Source of the DNA: Vulcanimicrobiota bacterium
GTDB lineage: Bacteria > Vulcanimicrobiota > Vulcanimicrobiia > Eremiobacterales > Eremiobacteraceae
Direction: 5' to 3'
Assembly (NCBI GenBank): GCA_019235715.1
Contig: JAFAKE010000024.1
Span: 1 to 35,947 of the forward strand
Length of the DNA stretch: 35,947 bases
Part shown: positions 15,948-23,571 of the stretch, in pieces
Position numbering within the stretch: the first letter of the stretch is position 1
Layout of the letters: every line of letters begins with the position of its first letter
Program-made: the position numbers and the translations under genes
The notes under the pieces: model-generated
Seen by the model: only the letters and a program-made list of their open reading frames with translations
The model's database searches: none
Told to the model about the DNA's origin: nothing

Positions 15948-18170
15948 ATGTCGTTCCGGTCCTTGCCGGTGATCGCTATGTTCGCCGTTCTCGCGCTTGC
16001 AGCGCGGGCCGATGCATCCGTCGCCGCGGTCGACCGTCAAAGCAAGATCCAGGCCGTCCGCGCCAACACACCGCTGCCGCTTGACGCAACGCTAAGCGAC
16101 CCGCTATGGCAACCGGGCCTCATGCCCGGCGAATTTTTCAATTTCACGCGCGGACGCCCGGCGACGATGAAGACGCTCGCCTACGTCCTCTACGACGACA
16201 CGAACGTGTACGTCGGTTTTCACTGCGAGCAAGGCGCGACGCCGATCGTCGCCACGCAGACGACCAACAATGTCGGCCAAGGCCTCGACGACTATGTCGA
16301 GATCGGCATCGATACGAGCGTGAACGGCTCGCGCGTCTATGAGTTCTCGACGACGCCGCGCGGCGTGCAATATGCGACGTCGAGCGAGTCGACGCGCTAC
16401 AATCCCAGCTGGCGCAGCGCCGCTAAAATCGAAGGCGACTCGTGGAATGCGGTGATGATCATCCCGCTCAAAGACTTGCGAGCGTCGCCAGGCTCGTGGC
16501 GCATCAACCTCATCCGCCATCTCGCCGCCACCAACGACGATCTGACCTGGGCCTATGAGACCCAGATGGACGGCATCGGCGACTCGACGTTTTGGCCGCA
16601 GTGGACCGGCCTTTCGTTCAAAGCGCTTTCCGCCCGGCCCAAGCCGTATGCGAACATCTTCGGACTTGCCAGCGCAGGCCAGGACCGCAACGTGTTTCCG
16701 CAGCTCAACGGCACGGCGGGCCCTTCGCACGCACCGCACCTCGGCGTGGACGGCGCGATCCCGTTCACGGACACGCTGGCGTTTGTCGGCACGCTCAATC
16801 CCGACTATTCCAACGTCGAGTCGGATCAGCAGACGATCACGCCGCAGCAATTCCAGCGCGCGCTTACCGAATACCGGCCGTTCTTCGCCCAAGGCGCCAA
16901 CTATCTCAATCCCAACGCGGTGTTTTCCATCAACGGGCCGGCGAACTTGCCCTTCTACACACCGTCGATCGGACAGTTCAACGGCGGAGCGAAGGTCGAG
17001 GGCACCGTCGGCCTTAACGCGATCGGCGCGCTCGCCGCGGTCGGTCCGGGTTTCAACGACGAGGCGTTCGGCTTCGATCACCGGACGGCCGACCAGGCGT
17101 CGCGCTACTGGTTCAACGGCGTCATCGCGCACCACACGAACGACGGCTCGAGCGTCACTCCCTGCCCGTTCGTGGGCGCGACGGAACTGCCGACATGCAC
17201 TGACTCGCTTTTCGAATTCGGCACGCGCATCTCGAGCATCAAGACAGGCGTCGAGACTGCATTCGACTATGCGAGCGAAAGCGGTCAATACGTGCCGGAC
17301 ACGGCGAAAGGGCACAGCTTCCTTCTCGTGGAGGCTGTCAACCGCGCGCACTATAGTCTTGGCGCCGCCTATCGCGACCTTCAGCCGTACTACAATCCCG
17401 TCGACGGCTTCACGCTGATCAACGACATCCGCGGGCCGGCCCTGTTCTTCAACGCGCAAGGGCAAGGCAAAGAACATAGCCCGTTCAAGAACTACAGCGC
17501 GGGCTTCGCCGCCGAACGCTACCTCGACGAGTCGGGCAATGTCCGCTACAGCGAGTACAGCTGGTTCGTCCAGTTCCAGCTGCACAATCTGCTGTCGTTC
17601 AACACGGGGCCGCTCGACAGCCAGATCCGCCAGTACGATATCGGCTACCCCGTCTATCTCAACGGTCAGACCTTTTCATCGCACACCAACTTCTTCGGGC
17701 TCAACTATCGCGACGGCACGCCGCAGTCGCTCGACTTCGGCTGGACGTACGGACCAAATGCGGGATTCTTGGCGCCGGGCGGCGTGCAAGAACCGAACTA
17801 CTCGTCTTTCTATTTCAACGAGATCACGGTCGCCGGCTCGGACCAGCTCACCCCACGCTGGAACTTATCGGCCGGATACACGGGCGATTCCGAGCGCTGC
17901 TTTTTCACCGGCTGCGTCGTGCAGCAGTCGCTGCGGCGCGTCAGCGTCGGCTACAGCCTAGGGCCTACTTCGAACGTCTCACTCGCATACCGCACGATTT
18001 CAGGCACGGGCTATTCGCCGACCGCGGTCAATTTCGCCGCGGCATATCACAAGCTGTTCAACAACGGTAACGAGATGTATCTCGAGTGGGGCACTCCGCA
18101 GACGACGTCGCAGCTGAACAGGTTCGTGTTCAAGTACGTCCTGCACGTTGGCGGCGGTTCTGGAACGTGA
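15948..18170 (+). CDS. CBM9-like / DUF5916 outer-membrane beta-barrel protein
   Basis: This 740-aa protein has a signal peptide at 1-24. Residues about 35-210 form a family-9 carbohydrate-binding-like domain (LDATLSDPLW, YDDTNVYVGFHC, DDYVEIGIDT, WNAVMIIPLKDL). From about 225 on it matches DUF5916: the segment LNPDYSNVESDQQTITPQQF with YRPFFAQGANYL near 305-325 is the family landmark. The remainder is rich in alternating aromatic and polar strands and ends in an aromatic-containing strand, as in outer-membrane barrels. The role is unknown; binding of a sugar or glycan at the surface is plausible. The ATG has no well-spaced ribosome site, while a strong AGGAGAGG lies further up at 15863, followed by a TTG in another frame. 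Confidence 0.85.
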   Translation: MSFRSLPVIAMFAVLALAARADASVAAVDRQSKIQAVRANTPLPLDATLSDPLWQPGLMPGEFFNFTRGRPATMKTLAYVLYDDTNVYVGFHCEQGATPIVATQTTNNVGQGLDDYVEIGIDTSVNGSRVYEFSTTPRGVQYATSSESTRYNPSWRSAAKIEGDSWNAVMIIPLKDLRASPGSWRINLIRHLAATNDDLTWAYETQMDGIGDSTFWPQWTGLSFKALSARPKPYANIFGLASAGQDRNVFPQLNGTAGPSHAPHLGVDGAIPFTDTLAFVGTLNPDYSNVESDQQTITPQQFQRALTEYRPFFAQGANYLNPNAVFSINGPANLPFYTPSIGQFNGGAKVEGTVGLNAIGALAAVGPGFNDEAFGFDHRTADQASRYWFNGVIAHHTNDGSSVTPCPFVGATELPTCTDSLFEFGTRISSIKTGVETAFDYASESGQYVPDTAKGHSFLLVEAVNRAHYSLGAAYRDLQPYYNPVDGFTLINDIRGPALFFNAQGQGKEHSPFKNYSAGFAAERYLDESGNVRYSEYSWFVQFQLHNLLSFNTGPLDSQIRQYDIGYPVYLNGQTFSSHTNFFGLNYRDGTPQSLDFGWTYGPNAGFLAPGGVQEPNYSSFYFNEITVAGSDQLTPRWNLSAGYTGDSERCFFTGCVVQQSLRRVSVGYSLGPTSNVSLAYRTISGTGYSPTAVNFAAAYHKLFNNGNEMYLEWGTPQTTSQLNRFVFKYVLHVGGGSGT

Positions 18171-18182
18171 TCTGATCTAAGG

Positions 18183-18602
18183 CTACTGTACATTCGCCGG
18201 CGCGAATGCGCGGATGCCGAACTGGCTCGCCTCGATGCGCTCGTTCACGAAATCGTCGAGCTGGGCGCGCTCGTCGGCGCTCATCGCGACGAACTGCACG
18301 CCGTAGCGGGCGTGGAAACCCTGCTCGCCGGGCTTGGCATAGACGACGCGCGCGTGCAGCTCGTAACGCTGGCGCACGCCGAGGTACATCGATACGCCTA
18401 GGTGATCGCCGATCTGCATCGGTTGATGAGTGCGCAACGCCGCGCCGCCCGTCGATACGTCTTGCAGGATGGCGGGCTGTTCGTACCCGTTTGGGAACCG
18501 CAGACGGACCGGTTCGCTCATAGCGAGACGCGCGCCGGCACGCGGTTTCAAAACGCGGCCCGCGCTCTTCTTTCGCTTGAACAGAAAACCGAAAATTGTC
18601 AT
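18183..18602 (-). CDS. PilZ domain protein, likely c-di-GMP receptor
   Basis: This 139-aa cytoplasmic protein has a short basic N-terminus and a PilZ domain at about 21-125. The two c-di-GMP-binding parts are seen: RAGAR (RxxxR) at 21-25 and DVSTGG (DxSxxG) at 48-53. Such single-domain proteins usually adjust motility, exopolysaccharide or gene expression by protein contact. The start at 18602 has GAGG upstream. It is read alone, convergent with the CBM9-DUF5916 gene across 12 bases. Partner unknown. Confidence 0.9.
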   Translation of the reverse strand: MTIFGFLFKRKKSAGRVLKPRAGARLAMSEPVRLRFPNGYEQPAILQDVSTGGAALRTHQPMQIGDHLGVSMYLGVRQRYELHARVVYAKPGEQGFHARYGVQFVAMSADERAQLDDFVNERIEASQFGIRAFAPANVQ

Positions 18603-18687
18603 GCGGTGCCTCGACTCAACTTGCGCCGTCCCGAGCGATCGCTATCGAGGGCTCGGCGAATGGTAGGCTCCCTCGACTGTGTGACCG

Positions 18688-18713
18688 GGCTCACGCGCCG
18701 CGCGTGACAGCCG
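18688..18713. repeat. GC-rich inverted repeat between PilZ and cyclodeaminase genes
   Basis: A perfect 7-base repeat, TCACGCG at 18691-18697 and CGCGTGA at 18701-18707 around a CCG loop, extends outward by GGC/GCC pairs past a 2-base bulge. It lies 86 bases upstream of the PilZ start and downstream of the cyclodeaminase stop. There is no T-run, so an operator or a weak attenuator is as likely as a terminator. A possible promoter for PilZ (TTGTCC, 18 bases, TATGAC on minus) lies just upstream at about 18714-18743. The rest of the 199-base gap shows no RNA gene that I can see. Confidence 0.45.
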
Positions 18714-18801
18714 TCATAGAAAAATTCCGCTATAAGGGACAAGGTGTTGTCTAAAGCGCCGATTCTTAACTTGGACCGGCTTTGCGTTCGAGCTTCGCGG
18801 G

Positions 18802-19770
18802 CTAGATCTGGACGGTTGTCCCGACCCCGCGTGCGACCGCCCGTTCGTAGACGAGCGCCGCGCAGGTGAGATCTTCGATCGCGATGCCGAGCGACTTGAA
18901 CAACGTGATCTCGTCGTCGGCGGTACGGCCGCCGGTGCGGCCCGCAACCGCATCTGCCAGCAGCGTGAGCCTGGGCGCGGGCGGCAGCGCGCCCTCCCTG
19001 ATGGCCAGGATGATGTCGCCGGCTTCATTCAGCCCGCCTTCGATAGAGTCGACGAAGATCGAGACGGCCGCCATCAGGTCGGCGGCGAGTTCGCGCATGT
19101 GCGGCGTGCAGGCGCCCACTGCGTTGATATGCGCGCCGTCGGAGACGTCGTCGCGGGTCAAGACCGGCTCGTGCGACGATGTCGTCGTGCAGATGACGTG
19201 CGCGCCTTCGCACGCCTGCGACGGCGTCTCGACGGCGCGTATCTTGATGCCCGCGGCCGTCAGTTCGCGCGCAAGTTTTTCTGCGTGCAGCCGGTTGCGT
19301 CCCCACAGCCGGGCATCGCGCAGCGGCAGCACCGCGGCGAGCGCATGCGCATGCGCACGCGCCTGCACGCCAGTGCCGAGAATTGCGATCACCGAGCTAT
19401 CGTGGTGCGCGAGAATGCGCGTAGCGACGGCCGATGCCGCAGCGGTGCGGATCTCCGTGATGTAGCGGCCGTCCATCAAGGCCAGCGGCCGTCCGTCAGC
19501 GACATCGAACAGCGCGATCAGCGCTTGATGCGTGGGCCTATCGCCGCTGTTTCCCGGAAAAAACGTGACGAGTTTTGCGCCCAGCGCGCGCGCGCCCATC
19601 TTGACCGCTCCCGGCATCGAGCCGAGCAGCCCCGCGTCGACGACCACGGCGGCGCGCAGCGGCAGCGTGGTCTGCTGCTCGGCCTGCGCAAGAAACGCAC
19701 GCTCGACCGCTGCGAGCGCATCGCGCGGAGAAAGCAGCGCGCCCACCTGGGCCTCGTCAAGGAGCAGCAA
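18802..19770 (-). CDS. Ornithine cyclodeaminase / mu-crystallin family protein
   Basis: This 322-aa NAD(P)-dependent protein belongs to PF02423, which holds ornithine cyclodeaminases, ketimine reductases and archaeal-type alanine dehydrogenases. The substrate-side segments GAVKMGARALGAKLV and EIRTAAASAVAT are present, as is the dinucleotide loop ILGTGVQARAHAHAL at about 130-144. Length is usual. Ring-closing of ornithine to proline is the textbook activity, but many members act on other imino acids, so the substrate is open. The start is TTG at 19770 with GGAAG four bases before, overlapping the MaoC gene by 14 bases. It is the last gene of a thiolase, MaoC, cyclodeaminase operon, an uncommon mixture. 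Confidence 0.88.
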   Translation of the reverse strand: MLLLDEAQVGALLSPRDALAAVERAFLAQAEQQTTLPLRAAVVVDAGLLGSMPGAVKMGARALGAKLVTFFPGNSGDRPTHQALIALFDVADGRPLALMDGRYITEIRTAAASAVATRILAHHDSSVIAILGTGVQARAHAHALAAVLPLRDARLWGRNRLHAEKLARELTAAGIKIRAVETPSQACEGAHVICTTTSSHEPVLTRDDVSDGAHINAVGACTPHMRELAADLMAAVSIFVDSIEGGLNEAGDIILAIREGALPPAPRLTLLADAVAGRTGGRTADDEITLFKSLGIAIEDLTCAALVYERAVARGVGTTVQI

Positions 19771-20170
19771 GTTCTTCCAACAAGACGACGGCCTCGCCGT
19801 CGAGCACGCATTCGCCGCGCTGATTCGCGCATTGCGTCGAAAGGGTGACGAACGGCCGTTGCTCGTCGATGTCGGTGACGGTCGCCGTCGTCGTGATCGT
19901 GTCGCCTGAGAACACCGGGCGGCGGAAATTAAGCGTTTGCGACACCCAGATGCAGCCGGGTCCAGGCAAGCGCGTACCGATCACCGTCGAGATGAGACTG
20001 GCGGTGAGCATGCCGTGCGCGACCGGCCTGCGGTAGCGCGTGCGGCTGGCGAAATCGCGCGACAGGTGCATGGGATTCGTGTCGCCCGATAGTGCGGCGA
20101 ACGACGCGATCATCGCGTCGTCGACGGTCCGGGTGATGTGCGCGCTCGCTCCGACCGGCGGCGCCTTCAT
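19757..20170 (-). CDS. MaoC-like (R)-specific enoyl-CoA hydratase
   Basis: This 137-aa hot-dog protein hydrates trans-2-enoyl-CoA to (R)-3-hydroxyacyl-CoA. The hydratase-2 motif SGDTNPMHL is at 28-36, with D30 and H35 as the catalytic pair by comparison with PhaJ, followed by RPVAHGML. Length fits single-domain PhaJ-type enzymes. The ATG lies one base after the thiolase stop, so the two are coupled; together they could serve polyhydroxyalkanoate supply or short-chain acyl-CoA turnover. No PHA synthase is in view, so that is inference. Confidence 0.9.
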   Translation of the reverse strand: MKAPPVGASAHITRTVDDAMIASFAALSGDTNPMHLSRDFASRTRYRRPVAHGMLTASLISTVIGTRLPGPGCIWVSQTLNFRRPVFSGDTITTTATVTDIDEQRPFVTLSTQCANQRGECVLDGEAVVLLEELAAP

Positions 20171-20171
20171 C

Positions 20172-21362
20172 TCACACGCGTTCGAGCGCGATCGCGGTGG
20201 CGCCCCCGGTGCCGTGGCAGATCGACGCGATGCCGCGCTTGCCGCCGGTTTTTTCGAGCGCGTTGAGCAGCGTCACGATGATACGGGATCCTGAGGATCC
20301 CAGCGGATGGCCCAGCGCGATCGCGCCGCCGTGGATGTTCAATTTCTCGTACGGCACGTCGAGCAGCTCGTGATAGAGCACGTTGTTGAGCGCATAGGCT
20401 TCGTTGTTCTCGAACAGATCGAAATCGTCGATGGACATATGCAGCTTTTCGAGCAAGCGCTTGACCGCCGGCACGGGTGCTTCCGGAAAGCGGTAACCTG
20501 CGCCGGCAGCCCAGGCAGCTCCAAGTATGCGGGCGCTCGGCGTCAAGTTGCGCGACTTGACGGCCTTTTCGCTCGCGAGCACCAGCGCCGACGACCCATC
20601 CGAGATCTGGCTCGAGTTGCCGGCCGTGAGCACGCCCTCTTTGCTGAACGCCGGTTTGAGCGCAGCAAGACCCTGCGCGCTTGTGTCCGCACGTATGCCT
20701 TCGTCGGTTGCGATGACCGTCGGCCCCTTTTTGCCGTTGAGCGTCAGCGGCGCGATCTCGCGCGCGAACGTGCCGTCCTGCGCCGCCTTGGCGGCGCGCT
20801 GCTGCGAACGCAACGCGATCTCGTCGAGCTGTTCGCGCGTGACTTCGAATTCGCGCGCGAGCCTTTCCGTCTGGATGCCCATGCCTTCGCCGGTCATCGG
20901 ATCGGTGAGGCCGTCGATCACCATGACGTCGCCGACGAGCTCGGGTCCAGCGAGCAGCGTTTTATATCCCCAGCGCGCACGCTGCGAGAGCGTGAACGCC
21001 GATTGCGACATCGACTCGAATCCGCCGGCGAGGACGAGGTCGGCGTCGTCGAGCGCGATCATGTTGTGCGCGTTCATCACGCTCTGCATGCCCGAGGCGC
21101 ATACCATGTCGATCGCGTAGCCGTCGATCGTATCGGGAATACCGGCTTTGATCGCCGCCTGGCGCGGCAGCAATTGGCCGAAGCCTGCGCGCAGCACGTT
21201 GCCCATGATGAACAGATCGAGATCGCCACCGGGCACGCCGGCTTTGTCGAGCGCCGCCTTCATGGCGTGCGCGCCAAGCTCCACCGGGGGTACGTCTTTG
21301 AGCGCGCCGCCGAACTTTCCGATCGGACTGCGCACCGCGGCAGCCACAAATGTCTGCGACAT
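20172..21362 (-). CDS. Acetyl-CoA C-acetyltransferase (thiolase)
   Basis: This 396-aa thiolase condenses or cleaves acyl-CoA with acetyl-CoA in the cytoplasm. The acylated cysteine is C88 in MVCASGMQSV; NNEAYAL, the HGGAIALGHPLGSSGSR histidine loop and the late ICHGTGG cysteine loop are all intact. Length and motifs match degradative/biosynthetic thiolase II. Two ATGs lie side by side at 21365 and 21362; GGAGG at 21369-21373 is better spaced for 21362. It heads the operon with MaoC and the cyclodeaminase and is divergent from ymdB. Confidence 0.93.
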   Translation of the reverse strand: MSQTFVAAAVRSPIGKFGGALKDVPPVELGAHAMKAALDKAGVPGGDLDLFIMGNVLRAGFGQLLPRQAAIKAGIPDTIDGYAIDMVCASGMQSVMNAHNMIALDDADLVLAGGFESMSQSAFTLSQRARWGYKTLLAGPELVGDVMVIDGLTDPMTGEGMGIQTERLAREFEVTREQLDEIALRSQQRAAKAAQDGTFAREIAPLTLNGKKGPTVIATDEGIRADTSAQGLAALKPAFSKEGVLTAGNSSQISDGSSALVLASEKAVKSRNLTPSARILGAAWAAGAGYRFPEAPVPAVKRLLEKLHMSIDDFDLFENNEAYALNNVLYHELLDVPYEKLNIHGGAIALGHPLGSSGSRIIVTLLNALEKTGGKRGIASICHGTGGATAIALERV

Positions 21363-21439
21363 CATCTTCCTCCAGCCCGATTGGCTACTCTTTCGTGCGC
21401 GGGCAGTCCTTGGCCGTCGCTATCCAGAATGAAACGGGC

Positions 21440-22237
21440 ATGCGCGCGTTGTTCTTGGGCGATATCGTCGGTGCGCACGCGGTCGTGGCGGTGGCGCAGG
21501 CACTGCCCGCGTGGCGGCGCGATCGCGGTCTTGACCTCGTCATCGCCAACGCCGAGAACGCGACGGTTTCGCGCGATGACGACCCGCGCACGGGCTTCGG
21601 CATGAGCGCCAAAGCGGTCGAGACTCTGCTCGAAGCCGGCGTCGACATCATCACCGGCGGCAATCACTCGTGGGATGCGCCTGACTGCGAAACAGTATTG
21701 GATTCGGCGCGCGTGCTGCGTCCGCACAACGTCGCCGGCACGCTGGCGGGCCACGGCGTCGCCGAATGGAAAGGAGGCGGACGCAAGATCGCGGTCGTCA
21801 ACCTCATCGGCGCCAGCGCAGCCGGCCGCCGCTATACGGTTTCGAATCCGCTCGCGGCGTTTGATGCGTTGGCTTTGGACGACCGGCACGTGATCGTGGA
21901 TTTCCACTCGGATTCGGTGACGGAAAAGCAGACCTTCGCGCATGCGGTCGATGGCCGCGTCAGCGCAGTGATCGGCACGCACACGCACGAGCCGTCGCTC
22001 CTCGTGCACCGCTTGCCGCGCGGTAGCGTCTTTGTCGCCGATGCGGGGATGGTCGGACCGTTAGACGGCGTGCAAGGGATCGGTCCGGCTTATTACGTTC
22101 ACGAGATGGCCGAATTCCGCGAACCTCACAGCTTCGAACTTGCGAGCGGCCCGTTGACGGTGGGTGGAATTATTTTGGAGATTGCGGAGGACGGCAGCGC
22201 GATGGGCGAACGCGTCGCGCCGACGCTGGTTACTTGA
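21440..22237 (+). CDS. ymdB: YmdB family metallophosphoesterase
   Basis: This 265-aa cytoplasmic protein belongs to the YmdB/DR1281 group (TIGR00282-type), which hydrolyses 2',3'-cyclic nucleotides with a two-metal centre. Motifs in order: FLGDIVG at 5-11 with D8, IANAENAT at 35-42, GGNHSWD at 73-79, DFHSDSVTEK at 154-163, and GTHTH at 179-183. In most members I recall, the fourth motif reads DFHAEATSEK; here the histidine is kept but its neighbours differ. I start at ATG 21440 because the fold begins at once; an in-frame ATG at 21350 would add 30 low-complexity residues. The 3' end overlaps the convergent small gene by 8 bases. Confidence 0.9.
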   Translation: MRALFLGDIVGAHAVVAVAQALPAWRRDRGLDLVIANAENATVSRDDDPRTGFGMSAKAVETLLEAGVDIITGGNHSWDAPDCETVLDSARVLRPHNVAGTLAGHGVAEWKGGGRKIAVVNLIGASAAGRRYTVSNPLAAFDALALDDRHVIVDFHSDSVTEKQTFAHAVDGRVSAVIGTHTHEPSLLVHRLPRGSVFVADAGMVGPLDGVQGIGPAYYVHEMAEFREPHSFELASGPLTVGGIILEIAEDGSAMGERVAPTLVT

Positions 22238-22595
22238 TCTCGATCGAAACGGCGACGCGCTGACCGTTGGTCACAACGCCGCTGACGACGACGTGAACGC
22301 CCGGCCGCAAGTCTGAGATGCTGCCGACTTCTCCGTGTTTGGCGATCGACGTCGTCGGCGTGACGTGGATCGATTGCTTGCCGCCTTGCGCAGCCACTTC
22401 GATGACATTCTGATCGTAGGCGACGCCTTGAACGGTTCCGGTCACGGTGAAATTCACGTCGGCGGCGACGGCCGCAGGCGGGCTCGTGCGCGGCAAGAAG
22501 CCGGCGAACAGCAGCGCTGCGACCACAAACGCGATGAAGCCGGCAGATAGACGGACCAGAGGCCGAGCAGCCGTTTGACGCATCGCTTGTATCAT
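22230..22595 (-). CDS. Small exported or membrane-anchored DUF5666-like protein
   Basis: This 121-aa protein has one hydrophobic segment at about 16-34, acting as signal peptide or anchor. The rest is a small beta domain: FTVTGTVQGVAYDQNVIEV, IHVTPTTSIAKHGEV, ISDLRPGVHVVVSGVV. This pattern, a strand pair followed by T-x-I, then DL-x-x-G-x-x-V-x-V-x-G, is that of DUF5666-type beta-barrel domains. Function unknown. Starts at 22595 or the second ATG at 22583 are both possible. It is convergent with ymdB and divergent from the reductase gene. Confidence 0.7.
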   Translation of the reverse strand: MIQAMRQTAARPLVRLSAGFIAFVVAALLFAGFLPRTSPPAAVAADVNFTVTGTVQGVAYDQNVIEVAAQGGKQSIHVTPTTSIAKHGEVGSISDLRPGVHVVVSGVVTNGQRVAVSIEIK

Positions 22596-22605
22596 ACGTC
22601 AGTGT

Positions 22606-22629
22606 AACGGCGCGCGCAACCGCGCCGTT
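22606..22629. promoter_or_regulatory. Perfect inverted repeat in a divergent intergenic region
   Basis: AACGGCGCG at 22606-22614 and CGCGCCGTT at 22621-22629 are a perfect 9-base inverted repeat around CGCAAC. It lies between the divergent starts at 22595 and 22685, so an operator shared by both genes or a 5'-leader hairpin is likely. No T-run follows on either strand, which argues against a terminator. Confidence 0.5.
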
Positions 22630-22684
22630 GCGTCCGCGCCGGCGCGCGCTGCATGCTTTATCGTACTTTCACGCCGAGGCCATC

Positions 22685-23569
22685 ATGGCGGGGTACCCGA
22701 AGGCGGCCCGCATGGACGCCGGCCCGTTGCCCACCCGCTTGCTCGGCCGCACCGGCCAACGCGTGAGCGCGCTCGGCCTCGGCGGCGAAGGCGTATTGCG
22801 CACGTTCGCGCGCGACCAGCAGGCGCGAGCCGTCATTGAGGCGGCGCTCGAGGAGGGCATCACCTATTTCGATTGCGCGCGCGCCTACGCCGGCAGCGAA
22901 CAATACTACGGCGCCACGCTAGGCTCACGCCGGGATGCGATTTTCCTCTGTTCGAAGGCGCATGACCGCTCGTTCGCCGGAGCGCTGGAAATGCTCGACT
23001 TGACGTTGCGCAACATGCACACCGATCATCTCGATCTGTGGCAGCTGCACGACGTGCGCACCGAAGAGGACCTCGACCTGATGGAAGGCGAGCGCGGCAC
23101 ATACGCGGCTTTCGCGCGCGCCAAGCAGCAGGGCAAGGCGCGCTTCATCGGCATCACAGGTCATTACGATCCCGAGATCATGCTCGAAGCGATCCGCCGT
23201 TTCGATTTCGACACCGTTCTCTTGCCCGTGAATCCATGCGAGGCGGCAGTGGACTCATTCGCGTCTGTCGTCATTCCGGAAGCGCGCGCGCGCGGCATGG
23301 GCGTCATCGCGATGAAAGTGCTGGGCCGCGGCCTGCTGCTCGGCCTGCAGGAAGATCCGACGCTGCAGAGCTTGACGGACTATGCGCTGAGCGCGCAGGT
23401 TTCAGTGGCCATCATCGGCTGCGACGACGTCGACCAGGTTCGGGCCGCTGCGCATGCCGTGCGTTCGTTCGCGCCGCTCGCGCCCTCGGAGCGGTCTGCA
23501 CTCGAACGCAGGATGCGTTCGGAGAGCAAGCGCGTCCTGTATTACCGCCGTCCCTCGGCGCCGGCCTAA
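22685..23569 (+). CDS. Aldo/keto reductase
   Basis: This 294-aa cytoplasmic NAD(P)H-dependent (beta/alpha)8 oxidoreductase has the whole catalytic tetrad: D63 and Y68 in FDCARAYAGSE, K91 in LCSKAHD, H122 in LWQLHDV. LLGRTGQRVSALGLGG at the start and AIIGCDDVDQVRAAA near the end are usual for the family. The C-terminal part resembles YghZ/PF00248 members without extra ferredoxin domain. I chose ATG 22685, preceded by GAGG; ATG 22712 is also possible, and an ATG at 22628 in frame gives an Arg-rich tail that seems spurious. The stop is two bases from the convergent mqnD stop. Substrate unknown. Confidence 0.9.
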   Translation: MAGYPKAARMDAGPLPTRLLGRTGQRVSALGLGGEGVLRTFARDQQARAVIEAALEEGITYFDCARAYAGSEQYYGATLGSRRDAIFLCSKAHDRSFAGALEMLDLTLRNMHTDHLDLWQLHDVRTEEDLDLMEGERGTYAAFARAKQQGKARFIGITGHYDPEIMLEAIRRFDFDTVLLPVNPCEAAVDSFASVVIPEARARGMGVIAMKVLGRGLLLGLQEDPTLQSLTDYALSAQVSVAIIGCDDVDQVRAAAHAVRSFAPLAPSERSALERRMRSESKRVLYYRRPSAPA

Positions 23570-23571
23570 AA

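Noticed and set aside
16104-17585. 493-codon open frame on the minus strand inside the CBM9-DUF5916 gene
   Set aside because: Antisense shadow caused by codon bias; the composition is unlike a folded protein.
18603-18801. tRNA or small RNA gene in the widest clean gaps
   Set aside because: No cloverleaf or T-loop pattern was seen by eye; only a palindrome and promoter-like boxes.
20307-21605. 432-codon open frame on the plus strand opposite the thiolase
   Set aside because: Runs antisense through the thiolase and then out of frame through ymdB; no family pattern.
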